Translations under genes and position numbers: made by a program
Notes under the pieces: generated by a model
The model's database searches: none
Told to the model about the DNA's origin: nothing
Seen by the model: the letters and a program-made list of their open reading frames with translations, nothing else
Assembly (NCBI GenBank): GCA_030762175.1
Contig: CM060842.1
Location: 65,340,001-65,404,000 of the forward strand
Reading direction: 5' to 3'
DNA: 64,000 nucleotides
Source: Metallyticus violacea
Taxonomy: Eukaryota > Arthropoda > Insecta > Mantodea > Metallyticidae
Shown here: one piece after another, positions 11,280 to 22,862 of the stretch
Numbering within the stretch: position 1 is the first letter of the stretch
How the letters are laid out: each line of letters opens with the position of its first letter

Positions 11280-11420
11280 CAACTCCCCTCCCGCGAGTGT
11301 GACGTCATGGTCGTTTGATTGCGTAAGTATACATGCGTTCTCATCCGCCTACGGAAAGTCGCGCACCTGTCGGAAACGGCGCGAGGACACCCGGAAGAAT
11401 GCGCGGCGAAGTTAAACCAG
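11280..11420. promoter_or_regulatory. CpG-rich segment with a CRE palindrome
   Basis: A locally GC- and CpG-rich patch in AT-rich surroundings. It contains the full palindromic cAMP-response element TGACGTCA at 11300-11307, followed by several CGCG-type motifs (GTCGCGCAC, ACGGCGCGAG, GCGCGGCGAAG). It could be a promoter or a diverged repeat with high CpG content. No recognised protein is encoded on either strand. Confidence 0.3.
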
Positions 11421-11825
11421 TACCGAGTAGAAGTACGGTGTCTATACTCCCTTGGGGAATAAACTAGAGCCAGCATTTAAACGGGTCTCAGTAGGACTCT
11501 CATAATGTTGAGCGTGTTGCTTTATTTTTCCCCCACGAAATTTAGGGTACTTCATTCCCATAAATTCTTCTACAGCGATTTCCAATTGACAGACCTGTGC
11601 CTGTCATATTAGTCTGCAAATGCTAAATGTTTTTAATCTGCCGCTAAAGGAATATAGTTATATCCACTATGGTATAATGTACAACATACAAAAAAACATG
11701 TTTGCAAACACCAATATTCACGTGCATTATTTGTTCTTATCTGTATTACGTATAGAGCAAAATTGAACTCGTTCTGTTCACTGTGTCGTAAGCTTGGCAA
11801 CACCGAACTCCGAACAATTCACCAC
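11421..11825. other. Non-coding stretch
   Basis: No feature recognised. Confidence 0.35.
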
Positions 11826-11833
11826 TGATGATA

Positions 11834-12110
11834 AACCGAGCGAGATGGCTCGAGATTCGCACCCTGGAGGTTCCGGGTTTAATTCCCATGGAACCGGCCA
11901 TTCTAAACTTTTTTCCCTTTCTTTTCTTTTTTCTTTCTTTCTCCCCCCCCCCCCTCTCCCTTTTCTATTTTCCCGTGGATTCCCTTGTCACAAGAATGCT
12001 AGAATGGATTTACATTGCACGAATTTTCTGTTCTCCTATTTCATTCCATTGGTTCTGTTACAATTGCCAGGCGAAATGGGCTGGCGCGGGTAATGCCCAG
12101 CATCTGGGAT
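11834..12110 (+). repeat. Possible third tRNA-derived SINE
   Basis: A head CCGAGCGAGATGGCTCGAG followed about 35 bases later by a box B-like GGTTCCGGGTTTAATTCCC (11869-11887) has the spacing of a tRNA-derived pol III promoter. Pyrimidine tracts follow. It differs from families A and B. Only one copy was seen, so the right boundary is a guess. Confidence 0.35.
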
Positions 12111-12719
12111 TGAAGCGGACCTTCCGAAGGACCGAACTCGGGATGAGGGATAGGGACTTTCACTGGTGAAGGGATGCATTCTATCTGAAAACATGTTAGT
12201 GACCTCATTTGCGTCCGTGCTGTCACCGGCCATAGACACTGGCCGCCCGGCGTCTCCCTTATCGCATTCCTTCCTTCCGAAGGTGCTCCCATTGGGAACG
12301 TATGCACAAAGAGCCAGCAGTCAACATGACTCAAAAATCGAAAGTATCCTCTTCCGCCACAAACCAGTCATCCATCCACTGGTAGTAAAAGTGACCAATG
12401 AAGAATTTCCTTTTTTACAGTATTGCTTATGCTAAGCTCAATCACAATTGGACATCTAATTATTAAAAATTACTCACATTCTACAGTAATAAATAAAAAA
12501 AAGCAGGAAGAACAAACCAGATGGAAGATAATTCCTTTGAATAGGTAACAGGCCAAATGACATAAACTCCTATAAAGAAAGAAAACTTGCGCTTTTTAGC
12601 AGTGTTTTATTTACCATGACACGTGTGTGTGTTATACAAGAGACGGGATGATAGTTCGTTAGCCTAACGATGATAAATTGTTTTATTTTTGGCTCCATAG
12701 TTTCCCGACAGTGCAATGC
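12111..12719. other. Non-coding stretch
   Basis: Moderately GC-rich at its start (to about 12320), then AT-rich. No gene recognised. Confidence 0.35.
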
Positions 12720-13770
12720 ATTTTGTCCTACGACTATGCTTTGATTCTATCACGAAAGATGCTTTTCTCCAGGTCTGCAAAATAAGCACATATGGTAACT
12801 TAACTTCCTCCTCAGTTGAAAATCTCCTTCCTTCGAAGAATGTTTTGAGCTTAGGAAATATATGGAAGTCGGGGGTTAAATCTGGTGATTAAAGTGGGTG
12901 TGGAAGTAATTCATACTTTATTGATATTAGCCATTACAGGAATTCCAATGTGCGGGCGTGCATTATCTTGATGGAAATTTGTAACGACGCGCTAAACCCG
13001 GTCTCTTTATTGCATATTCTGGTGAAACAAGCGTTACATTAACCATTTACATTTCATCTTTTTAGAAGATAAACAATCATCAAAATCTTTTTTTTTTTTT
13101 CCCCTTTTTTCCTGCAAACTGGTGTGGTGACAGCTGACTTTACTGTCATAGTTTACTTTGGAGCTGAGCAACCGGATTTCGTCCATTGTTTCTATTGCTC
13201 CTCCACCTTTAACAAAGCAGACATTCTTGGTACACTTGCACTAAGTCTTCTTTGATCGGATGTAAGCAACCGCAGCACCCATTTTGCTGTACGTTTTTTC
13301 ATGCCTAATTCTGGAGTTTAAAATATTGTGGATCCTTTCCTTTGTGATGTAATGGCTTTTCACCTAATTTGAGACTTACAGCCACGGGTGACCAAGATCG
13401 TTAAGGCGCGTACTCGTGAGTGGGAAGTCTGGGGTTCGAATCCCGCCTGGAGAGTCCTCCCTGACAGATTTTTTCAGGTTTTCCTCAGTCCTCATAAATG
13501 ACAAATGCCGGGGATGTACCTTAAACTTAGGCCTGGAACGTTTCCTTCCTTCTTTTCCCAAAATATATTTTCATCTCGTGTATCGTCACTGCCCACCATC
13601 TGTGGTGCCTCAGTAATACAAACGGGTGTTAAATACCATTAAAAAAATGAGACTTGCCAGCACTGTATCATGGATTTTCGTTATTATTTATTCCGCGATG
13701 ACATTTCTTGGGACAGCATCCGAGTTCCAACTCAGCCACTTCAAACTTTTCTGCACCCTTCGAGCCTTAA
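12720..13770 (-). mobile_element. Mariner-like transposase remnant, split by a SINE A
   Basis: Reading leftwards on the minus strand the pieces are in transposase order. Near 13700-13650 comes IITKIHDTVLASL (end of the first DNA-binding region). Beyond the SINE at 13380-13647 comes SHYITKERIHNILNSRIRHE (second helix-turn-helix, about 13375-13300). Next are worn PRMSALLKV-like residues, then TMDEIRL near 13180 (first catalytic aspartate region), FHQDNARPHIGIPV near 12985-12940 (second aspartate intact), and PDLTPDFHIFPKLKTF near 12860 (third region with codon loss). Frames shift repeatedly and stops are frequent, so it is dead. Inverted repeats were not found. It is a separate lineage from the mariner family at 22863. 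Confidence 0.8.
13380..13647 (+). repeat. SINE family A nested in a mariner remnant
   Basis: Head with box B GGGTTCGAATCCC, body and GGGTGTTAAATACC tail ending in seven A. Flanks TGAGACTTAC (13370-13379) and TGAGACTTGC (13648-13657) are a target duplication with one difference. The mariner reading resumes across the insertion, so the SINE is younger than the transposon. Confidence 0.9.
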
Positions 13771-14526
13771 AAAAATATAATACCAGGGCAATGTTTATTA
13801 GTGTTCATCTTTAAACATGCAGAAAATGAGTTTCCTTTTAACAGTAGCTGACAAATAAAATAAATAAATAAATAAATAAATATAGGTAAAAGATGACATA
13901 CGTTCAGTGCTGCCAAATAAAGCTCCAAGTTTCAAACTTTCATAAAAAAATTAATAAAAACAATAGCAGCCTGTCACTGCCCCCTGTACGAGAACTAGCT
14001 ATTTATTATCCCGCCCACGAAAATATCGGCGGGCTCCCCTTCATAAATGGGAGAATTGAGAAGTGAAAAATATAACTGGGAGGGGGGGGGGGGCAAATGA
14101 ACAGCAGAGTAATGTTAGAATTCCTGTGGTGTGTTTCATTACCGAGCGCTTGAAATGCTCAAAAGAACATATGGGAAAACCAGTAACTCCTAGATTTGAA
14201 GCTTAGAATGGTGGAATATGTCCGCAAATTTCATAATTGAAACGTCTATTTCAGAAAGCAGGCAAGCACCAAGTTTGCCATTTCGGCAAAACAAAAATAA
14301 CTGTTTAGCATTAAGTAAATATTTTGGTAGTAATTTTAATATTTTTTGTTGAAAGTAGTACACATTTCAATAGCTTTTATCTAAAAAGCATTTATTTTGT
14401 ACTTTTTAACTTTGCTGTAAAAAAAATGAAATGTTTTATTAAACCTTTAAACGAAAGAATAATGTTACATGTAATATTTTGATAAATAAGGCTAATAAAG
14501 TATTATAAACTTACTTTTCCTGAAGG
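13771..14526. other. Non-coding stretch
   Basis: AT-rich, with an AAAT microsatellite at 13852-13882 and a poly-G run near 14083. No gene recognised. Confidence 0.4.
13852..13882. repeat. AAAT microsatellite
   Basis: Repeated AAAT/AATA tetranucleotides. Confidence 0.9.
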
Positions 14527-14538
14527 GTAGGCCATCTA

Positions 14539-14836
14539 TTGATTGATTGATTTTTATTTATGGACGCTCTTTAACATCACAGGTCATCAGCGTCCCATTA
14601 AACTCAGGGCGTGAAACGGCCGACAAATTTTGCTCAGAGGCCTCTCTTTCAGGCTTGAGGTTTTTTTTTCGTGCCGTAAATGTACGACACGGGACCCACG
14701 GCTTTACTACCCTTCCGAAGGAAGCCATACTTGGGATTTTTACGCCCGAAAAAATCCATCGGTCCTGGCCGGGTTCGAACCCGCGATCTTGGGTATAGGA
14801 GGCAAGTATGGTAACCACTACACCACCAGGACCGAC
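14539..14836 (-). repeat. SINE family B, full-length with perfect 12-base target duplication
   Basis: Complete from the Gly-tRNA-like head (near 14836, starting GTCGGTCCTGGTGGTGTAGT) to the tail AAATAAAAATCAATCAATCA near 14539. Box B is GGGTTCGAACCC. Flanks GTAGGCCATCTA at 14527-14538 and 14837-14848 are identical. Well-preserved and useful as a family reference. Confidence 0.95.
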
Positions 14837-14848
14837 GTAGGCCATCTA

Positions 14849-15416
14849 GGTGGGTAGGTTAGGAGCATATCTGTTTTCAGCAAAGTAAACTTTGATTGAA
14901 TTATTCCATCAATATATGACTTTACTATCACTTTTCTAAGAGTGTTCTTGTAACAAAACTGTTTATATGTAATATCTTGAAACTTTACTTTTAGCCTTTA
15001 GGTACACCTTTACCAGAGGTTTCATCTAAGTTAGTAACCTTTTTATATGAATGAAGCCACCATATTTTGAAACTACTGATATCTTGGGAGGTATCTTTGT
15101 GAACAGTAAAACGATTTGTTTTAAGGCTTTCAGTTTTCTGGAGTGTAAATTCGATCAACCTTTTTCAGCAGATGCTTTATAGCCCAAAAGTCTGCCCGAC
15201 GATTAATACGGATAAGGAAGTTGTGGGTGATACTGTCAAATCGCCCTTTGTCACAAAGGCTCATTAAAAAAAACTACAATAGACCATTTAATTTTATGTT
15301 TAAGGATCGACCATAGTTTCAAAATATAGGTAACAGAAAACCGCTGTAGCACAAATTCTCCTTTGTGAATAAAACTATGAATGAATGTGATGATTTACCC
15401 GACTTATCTTTTAGAG
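14849..15416. other. Non-coding stretch
   Basis: AT-rich; nothing recognised. Confidence 0.4.
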
Positions 15417-15428
15417 TTGTCCATCTCT

Positions 15429-15722
15429 TTTTTTTTTTTGAGTAGTTTTTAACGCCCGTTTTCACTACTGATGCACCACAGGCGGTGGACACTGGTGATA
15501 CATGAGATGAAATGATAAATTGGGAAAGGATATTTTTTTTTTTTTTAAGGAAGGAAGCGTTTCAGGCCTAAGTTTAGGTACCTCCCCGGCATTTGCCAGT
15601 TATGAAGACTGAGGAAAACCTGGAAAAACCCCAGTCAGGGAGGACGGTCCTGGCGGGATTCGAACCGCAGACCTCCCGCTCACGAGTCCGTGCCTTAACG
15701 ACCTCGGCCACCCGTGGCGGTT
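15429..15722 (-). repeat. SINE family A with perfect 12-base target duplication
   Basis: Complete copy with identical flanks TTGTCCATCTCT at 15417-15428 and 15723-15734. The A-rich stretch in the middle of the family is expanded here into a run of T on the plus strand (about 15531-15546). Confidence 0.95.
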
Positions 15723-15935
15723 TTGTCCATCTCTGACAAGATTTAAAAGTAGTTTAAAAATGTATGTTAATAAGGTTCGTTGATGTAGCTATACAATGTA
15801 CTTAATATTCAAATTTAAGTTTCGCATATATTTCCTTGATATGTTGCGTAACTCTTTATTAAATTGATTTTGGCTGGCTTCACTTAATTTGTAAATATAG
15901 TGTATAAGTCTAATTCCCCTATCACTGTCACCGGG

Positions 15936-16232
15936 ATCGGTCCTAGTCGTCTAGTGGTAACCAACCATATTTACCTCCTAGACCCCAAGATCTGGGCTCA
16001 ATCCATTCCAGGGTCGACGGATTTTTTTCAGGAGTAAAAATTCCAAGTATGGCTTTCTTCGGAAGAGAAGTAAAGCTGTGGGTGCCGTGTCGTAGATTTA
16101 CGTCAAGAAAAATAACCTCAAGCCTGAAAGAAGAGGCCTCTGAGTAATAATATGTCGACCGTTTCACATTTGAATTGAATGGGACGCTTATAACCTGAGA
16201 TGTTAAAGAGCGTCCATAAATTCAACAAATCA
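15936..16232 (+). repeat. SINE family B, full-length, diverged
   Basis: Reads ATCGGTCCTAGTCGTCTAGT at the head, with box B worn to GGGCTCAATCC. Flanks ACTGTCACCGGG (15924-15935) and ACTGTCCCCGGG (16233-16244) are a target duplication with one change. The hairpin tail is kept (GGGACGCT ... AGCGTCC). Confidence 0.9.
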
Positions 16233-16406
16233 ACTGTCCCCGGGCCTACTTACAGTAATAAAGTATATGCACACACACATTTCTTTAAGCTGGAAATAAA
16301 CCTCCAGTTGATTCTGGAGTGATTTTGAATAAGGTGGGGCGGAAACTGGTGTGTACGGTGGAAGCTGTAGCTCGGGTGATGAATGCTGATTATTGTATCA
16401 AGTTCT

Positions 16407-16470
16407 GTCGGCTCCTAGCTCAGTCGGCTGCTCCATTTTATAATTCTGTAGTTCTCAGGGTTCAATGGAG
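16407..16470 (+). repeat. tRNA-like pol III promoter remnant
   Basis: GGCTCCTAGCTCAGTCGGC resembles a tRNA D-arm/box A and CAGGGTTCAATGG about 40 bases on resembles box B. The acceptor stem does not close, so it is not a tRNA gene. It may be the head of another SINE or an old pseudogene. Confidence 0.35.
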
Positions 16471-16479
16471 TATTTTGTG

Positions 16480-17620
16480 ATCCACGGCAACAGGAAATGT
16501 AATGCACAAAAGACACACGAGAATGATTTTTCCATTAACAGTTTATTCACGTTCAAGATACCAGTAAATCTATACCTGACTGCTAGCCGTTGCCTCACTA
16601 GTTCCTATTGCTGTACTGTACTGTACTTTATCTTCTTCTAATTTCTGCATTACAATTCTGCCTTTGTCATTTACTACTCTGTAACAACTCATTGACGGTC
16701 TAACTCTGCTCCGGCTATTTTCACACTTGCCCTATTATTTGTTACTTTTACAGCTATCGTCACACCAATTCTCAATTATGGCCACAATAACAGTCTATCT
16801 TTCCCCCTATTTACGATATCTTCCTACCAATCACTCTGTTCTCGACTGTGATCTCTACTCTTAATTATCCCGAACTATTCACCTTAATCGATTAACCTTT
16901 ACTTCTCTGAATTAACAAATCATTGTGCTCAATTGTCAACTACCTACTTGGTGCTACACTCTCACACTTTCACTAACTACCGACTTCGTGCTCCACTGCC
17001 ACGAACATTTTCACTAACTCCTCGATTATCTGACATTCCATTTTTCTATATTCTGGTCCTACCCACGCGAAAATTAGGTTCCATCTTTTACTATTTTATT
17101 CCCGACTTATAAGTTCACTATCGGATATCTTAAAACATTTACTATATAGCTAAGTTCTTCCCATTCGCTCATTTTTATACGACGGCCATTGGCTAAGTTA
17201 CTTTCTCCCTTCTGACATTCACTTTTCCACAACCTGGGGTTTCCTGGAAAGTTCTCCTGTCGTATATTTCGGTTTCGTCTTTGAGACTTTGGCAATTTCC
17301 CATTCCATTTTCTTCTCCACTATCCTAGATCTGCGAACTAAGATATCGAGATAATGCGCGTATAATTAATTCCCATTACCACCAGTGTCATTATTCTGGC
17401 TGGGCGGCACAATTCTTTGGTTTGTATCTATAAAACAGCTGTAAAACACTCTATCTCGATTCTGACATTTTAATTCCCTTTTGCAATTCTATTTCTTTAA
17501 AAGTGTGCTCCTCAGTTTGGTTCTAACAACCCGTTATATCATTTCCTTATTTGACCCATCTAGACCTTTTTGTCGGCATCTAGCTTGCCGAAATATTTCC
17601 ACAATATGCCTGGCGCGTGA
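16480..17620. other. Strand-asymmetric, pyrimidine-rich stretch
   Basis: The plus strand is conspicuously rich in C and T over about 1 kb (purine-rich minus strand). Two AATAAA signals appear on the minus strand, near 17100 and 16550. No coding similarity recognised. An LTR fragment on the minus strand is one possible explanation; I could not find a matching second LTR or a clear primer-binding site. Confidence 0.3.
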
Positions 17621-17875
17621 CCATTAACAAAGGAACCTCTTTTGCTTATTGTCTCCCTCGCAATTTTGTGAGTATGCCGGCGAGCAGTCCCTCCATACAA
17701 TCGTTCTCTTTCTTTCTAAGGCTTAGGCCAACAAAACATGGAAATAAACACAATGCCTCTTGCAAATTAGGTTACATACCAAAATACACATACACATACA
17801 AGAAATAATCATAACAATCCACAGTGAATGTCGCTCTGAATCATCCAATCATACATACCTAGTAAATGTCCATAT

Positions 17876-17965
17876 CAACTCATTACTTTAATAAATATAA
17901 TTCTTCTTCTTCTTCTTCTTCAACTCATTACTTTAATAAATATAATTCTTCTTCTTCTTCTTGTT
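17876..17965. repeat. 45-base tandem duplication containing a TTC microsatellite
   Basis: The unit starting CAACTCATTACTTTAATAAA runs from 17876 to 17920 and is repeated exactly from 17921, with TTC repeats in both units. Further TTC and TTG units follow to about 17980. Confidence 0.92.
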
Positions 17966-17980
17966 CTTCTTCTTCTTCAT

Positions 17981-19463
17981 TTACTAGCATAATAAAGGTG
18001 GCCTTGAGTTCCGGCTGCAATTCACAGATTGTGGTTTGGTACGGTCCATCTTCTCCTTCGTCCATACTCGCATAAATTGTAGCATGGAACGTTAGGGTCA
18101 GAGATCCTTGCAGGCTATTCTTAAAGTCACGTCGACCCAGTCAACACCCCCAAAAATCAATGTCGAGCCTTTTACGGGTAGTGAGTGCCAAATAATTCGA
18201 GGCATCATCTTGCATGAAAACGGCTGTTAAATTCTAATATTGTTCTAAAAATTCTCAAAGAAAAAAGACGCCCTAACGCCCCTGCCTCAAGAGATCGTGG
18301 CAAAAGTTGACCGACCGTTGACATCTCTCAATATACTGACGCGTAGATCAGAACACTAGGTGTCAATTTGGAACGATTTTATATTATTTCGATATTTGAG
18401 AAACTACACGGGTGTCTGCCGGAATTCGACCTAAACTTTAGCTTGGGCAACAAGATCGTAATCATGGTCATTTCATTTGATTCCGTCGGTAGGCATCATG
18501 GGTATCTACATCGCAAAACCATTATCAAGGTAGCACAATACCCATAACATGATTTCATTAGAACTAATTGATAACCTAGAAGGATTTGAAACCAAAGTCA
18601 TGCCTACATTCCCCACCAATACATAGCATAAGCAGCCCGATGCCCTCGATCTTGCAGAAATTTTGGCCACGGTTCAGCATAATCCTGAGGAGTCAAACTG
18701 AGCTCACCAAATATTACCGGAATTGAAACTCGGGTCGTGGCAGTCACGACCAAGTTCTTTTCTGAAAGTTCCTGCACCGTATGGTCTATTGTTTACATCT
18801 AACGTTAATCTTCATTGTTTTGTGGACCAATATGACTTATGTTAAAAATGTACTTGTTAATTAGTTTCAATCCGAAGCATTCCTGCAACCTTACCTTCAC
18901 TTTATAAAACATGCTTCCGTAACCCAAAAATCTTATTCTCGAGTAAAAATTGTGCATTTCTTTTCCTAAATTCTCTTGCTCTGTGACTATCCTGAGCCCA
19001 CAATAAAGCGAGAGAGAGGGGGGAAAACACTTTATAAGCTTAAGAATTAAGCAAAATTTAATTTTAAAAAAAATGAGACTGAAGTGTCAGATTCACGCTT
19101 TGCCTTCCCCCTGGCAACTGCCATTACATTCTTGGGACATGTTGCAAAGGAAATTAAACAAGCTATTCCACAAAGGGAGCTCGCGCACAAAGACCTCCGC
19201 TATAATTACAAGTATGGGTAGATAACCAAGATGACATGGCAGTTTCAGACTCCCTTTCAACAAATGAATAACCGCCAATATGAGTGAGCAAGTTACGAGA
19301 AGAGATATTGCGCCTAACCAGTAGTTCTCTCTTTTTTATTTCTGTTTTATAATCCCTCCTTTCGCGACCCACCTACCACAATGCTGAAAACCCTGGAGTA
19401 CTAAAGAACTTCATTTGAGGAATGCTTAAACATATGTCCAATTTTTAAATTTCCAGTACTTTT
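17981..19463. other. Non-coding stretch
   Basis: No repeat family, transposon or exon recognised on either strand. Confidence 0.35.
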
Positions 19464-19673
19464 GTTAGAAAGCTGCGATAGCCTTAGACCCAAGATCGCG
19501 AGTTAAATCCCGACCAGATTTGATCGATTTTTTGGGGGGCGTAAAATCCAAAGTATGACTTCCTTTGGAAGGAAGTAAAGCCATGAAATCCGTATCGTAG
19601 ATTTAGGTACGTAAACGAACCTCAAGTCTGAAAGAAGAGGCCTCTGGGTAAAATTTATCGGCCGTTTCACGCT
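19464..19673 (+). repeat. SINE family B, truncated copy
   Basis: Begins inside the tRNA-like head (TTAGACCCAAGATCGCGAG) and runs to GGCCGTTTCACGC, where it is cut off by the adjoining SINE A. The hairpin tail is missing. Confidence 0.85.
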
Positions 19674-19914
19674 TTTTATCGCCCATTTTTACTACTGAGG
19701 CACCACAGGCGGTGGTGAGATGAAATGATAGGGAAAGAATTTAGGAAGGAAATGTTCCAGGCCTAAGTTTAGGATACCTCCCCGGCATTTGCTATTTATG
19801 AGCACTGAGGAAAACCTGGAAAAAACTTCAGTCAGGGGGGAGGGTCATGGCGGGATTCGAACCCCAGACCTCCCACTCACGAATCCGTACCTAAACGACC
19901 TTGGCCACTCGCAA
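19674..19914 (-). repeat. SINE family A abutting a SINE B
   Basis: Minus-strand copy directly joined to the truncated SINE B. Box B is GGGTTCGAATCCC. The spacer between the CAGGCGGTGG block and the GATGAAATGATA block is shortened. No target duplication found, so the junction may reflect insertion plus deletion. Confidence 0.88.
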
Positions 19915-20904
19915 TTAATTGAAAAATAAAACCCTTAACGCATTTTACATGCTAGAATTACTCATTTACAAGCCTTCACTGACAACTGATTACTCTCTGC
20001 TTAAACACAATAGATAACTTTCAATTTGATTTTAGTCTTCATCAACCTCCTTACATATTTTCAACCATACCAACTGAGGTAGATGACCGTCAGTCAAGAG
20101 TACTTTGTTCTGGAGACGCTTATGAGGCTCAGCCTTAATTCAGTTTTTAGGAAAACAGGAGTATATTCAGCATAGATTCTCATTAACGTTACTGACAACC
20201 CTGCCCCCTTCCCCCCGGTTTTCATTAGTTCACGGTTGCTTTCAGGAAAGACAGCAATGTTCAATTAATATTCGAGAATCATTTACTTGTGAGTACTCGA
20301 GAACCATTTCCTTGTAAACTTGGGTTATAAAAAGGTGTTTAAATTTTCCATTAATTAAAATACCAAACGAGTGAATAAATGGCTTCTTCCAGGTGTTCTA
20401 ATGGTATCTTCCCCCTTTCAATAACCCCAAAAGGAGTGGAAGTTTGCCGTGGCCAGCTATTTCCATAAGCCGTTTGAGTGTTCAAAGCTACCCTTAATTG
20501 AAGTTCACTGTTCCCTACTTATGTACTCTCAGGATTTTGAGAGTATTACACATTTTCTTATGTAGATCACCCAGCAAAAAGTATACAACTAATTTTCCGT
20601 TATTTTTTGCAATGAGCAGTACACATGACTAATCGAAGTTGTAATGGATGTAATCAATTCATGAACTTTTACTTCTAAAGTGAACGAAGCTGACAAGTGC
20701 CCTCTCTTTAAAAATACTTTTGGCACAGGATTATAATCATATTTCGCGAAAAAGAAAGTTTGCAATCATTAAGGATAGTGTAGAAATTCAGAATGAGTTT
20801 TGATGATAATTACGAAAAATAAATTATATTTGTGCATATAAGTTCGGAGATCAGAAGCGCTGAAGTAATGTTATTTGAGAAAAAGTCAACACTGAAAATC
20901 TTGA

Positions 20905-20982
20905 CCTAAACAGAAATCGAACCTGCGTTCTCCACCCTTTAAACCGCCTTCAGATTGACGTCCTAACCAACTAAATCTTGTA
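20905..20982 (-). repeat. tRNA-like remnant
   Basis: On the minus strand TTAGTTGGTTAGGACGTCAA resembles a D-arm/box A and GCAGGTTCGATTTC resembles box B at tRNA-like spacing. The stems are imperfect; possibly a decayed SINE head or tRNA pseudogene. Confidence 0.4.
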
Positions 20983-21745
20983 CATATGTATTTACTAACT
21001 TACCAAAATTAAATTCAAAATGCCTTTTTATGAAAATCTTTTAATTCCAAGCGTCCATTTTCAGGCATACGTATGTTAGCATATCAACAATTAACTTGAA
21101 ATGAAATAAACCTGATACCTTGTAAGTCAAAATCTTCTAGAAATGTAATGAACTGGAGGGAAGGAAAAAAAAAAAAAGATTTATTAAAAGCACTCATTCA
21201 TGTGCACATCTGAAATGAGCATCAAACAAGCTCCAGACTGAATTACAGATGACATTTACTACACAATGTTTATCTTCAAAAATAACGCCCTCACACTTAA
21301 TCTAGATTTAAGCTCATTCCTAGCGAATACCAAGATTGATAACATTCATGTCTAATTTGGTTTTTCAATCACGCTAGTTCACGAAGTTGGTACAAGTCCG
21401 CGAAACCTTGGCCGTCTTATCTTATTCAACGCATTCAATACATCATTGCGGGAAATGTTATTAATTGTAAACTCTTCCAGTACCAACCAGGTCCATGATA
21501 GCAATAATCCTCCGGTCTGTTCGTCATTTATTTAATTCTCCAATAACTCCATTGGTGTATGTGAATTATTCATAATGTTATCTGCATCCCTATCATCTCT
21601 CTGTTTAGGCAAATAATTTTTGGTGCGATTGCACTGAACTTCGAACTACTGATACACGAATTTTCATCTAATGGTATGCAGTTTCAAAGTCCAATACAGT
21701 GGTACCCTAAAAACTGCAACATGGGTTGCTTTTATTCCAAAGGTT

Positions 21746-21757
21746 TCATCATTATCA

Positions 21758-21808
<51 letters not shown>
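21746..21808. repeat. TTA/TCA trinucleotide microsatellite
   Basis: Interrupted CATCATTATCATCA start, then a pure TTA run. Confidence 0.95.
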
Positions 21809-21809
<1 letters not shown>

Positions 21810-22862
21810 CAATAGAGGTCTTAAAACAATATAATGTAGAATCTAGAGTGCAATGAACAGTGCTTGAATATTACTGTTCAGTGTCAAAGATATTTGAGAC
21901 TAATATGGAATCTTAATGAACTTGTTTTTAGCATCAAATGCGTTCGCTATTAATGGCATCAAAATAAGCTCTATAATGGAGTAACATTTCGAGAGAGGTT
22001 CTTTTACACTTCTTCTCTCAAAGCTTTCTTTCCATAAAACTGATCCCCTTGCGTTTTGAAAAGACTTCTACAATAAGGTGAATTTTTTCGATAATGTTTC
22101 CAACAACGCACCATTTATTTTATCATCAGTCTTTCAACTTATCGACTATTTTTCATGGACCACTTTATTCCTAAAAGGAAAGCAAAATAGATGCACATCA
22201 ATATCAACATTAACTACCTAGTCGTCTTTCCTGCTTCTTTTGGTTCTCTTTATATGTGCATAACATTTCGATTATTTGGCTATTTCAAATGTTCTGCAAT
22301 CTATTTCGAAGCTGCTTAAATTGTTTCTAAATGATAAGAACTAATGGGATTCCACTTCCTACCAACAGTATTTCAAACAATAAGTCCCCCTTGCCTCCTT
22401 CGGGATCTCCAATGGACATCTGAAAACTTCCCCATTCCTGTTTAAGATCTTCAATGCATTTCTAATCTGATAAGCAATCGAAGGATTAAGTCTAGAAATT
22501 TCCACATGAATTACTGCAACCATCTGCCAGCAGCATGACTGGAGAATTCGTGTTTAATTTTCATAGTTCATGCCTCTTACTCAGACCTGGATATACACTC
22601 TTTGAGCGCGTAGTTCACAAATAACCAGCAAAGCCGCGTGACCACTGCAGCAGTTGTGTTATATGGCAGGCACTAAAGATGCTGTTTAATGTGTGTGTTG
22701 TTAGCTCTGTGGCAGTGTGCAGTGATGCTGTGATTAAGAGCGCAGTTTCGTCTCCCAGCATGAAGCACTTTCTTAAGTAAACCTTTGTAAATATTATGAC
22801 AGTTTAGTTTCGTAATATTATTTACCATAAGCAGCAACCTTTAACATTAACATATCTTAATA

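Larger units (their letters stand above)
19915..22860. other. Non-coding stretch
   Basis: Mostly AT-rich. It contains a tRNA-like remnant at 20905-20982 and a TTA microsatellite at 21746-21808; no gene recognised. Confidence 0.4.

Noticed and set aside
11078..11476. 132-codon minus-strand open frame
   Set aside because: Coincides with the CpG-rich patch; no recognised domain and composition unlike a conserved protein.
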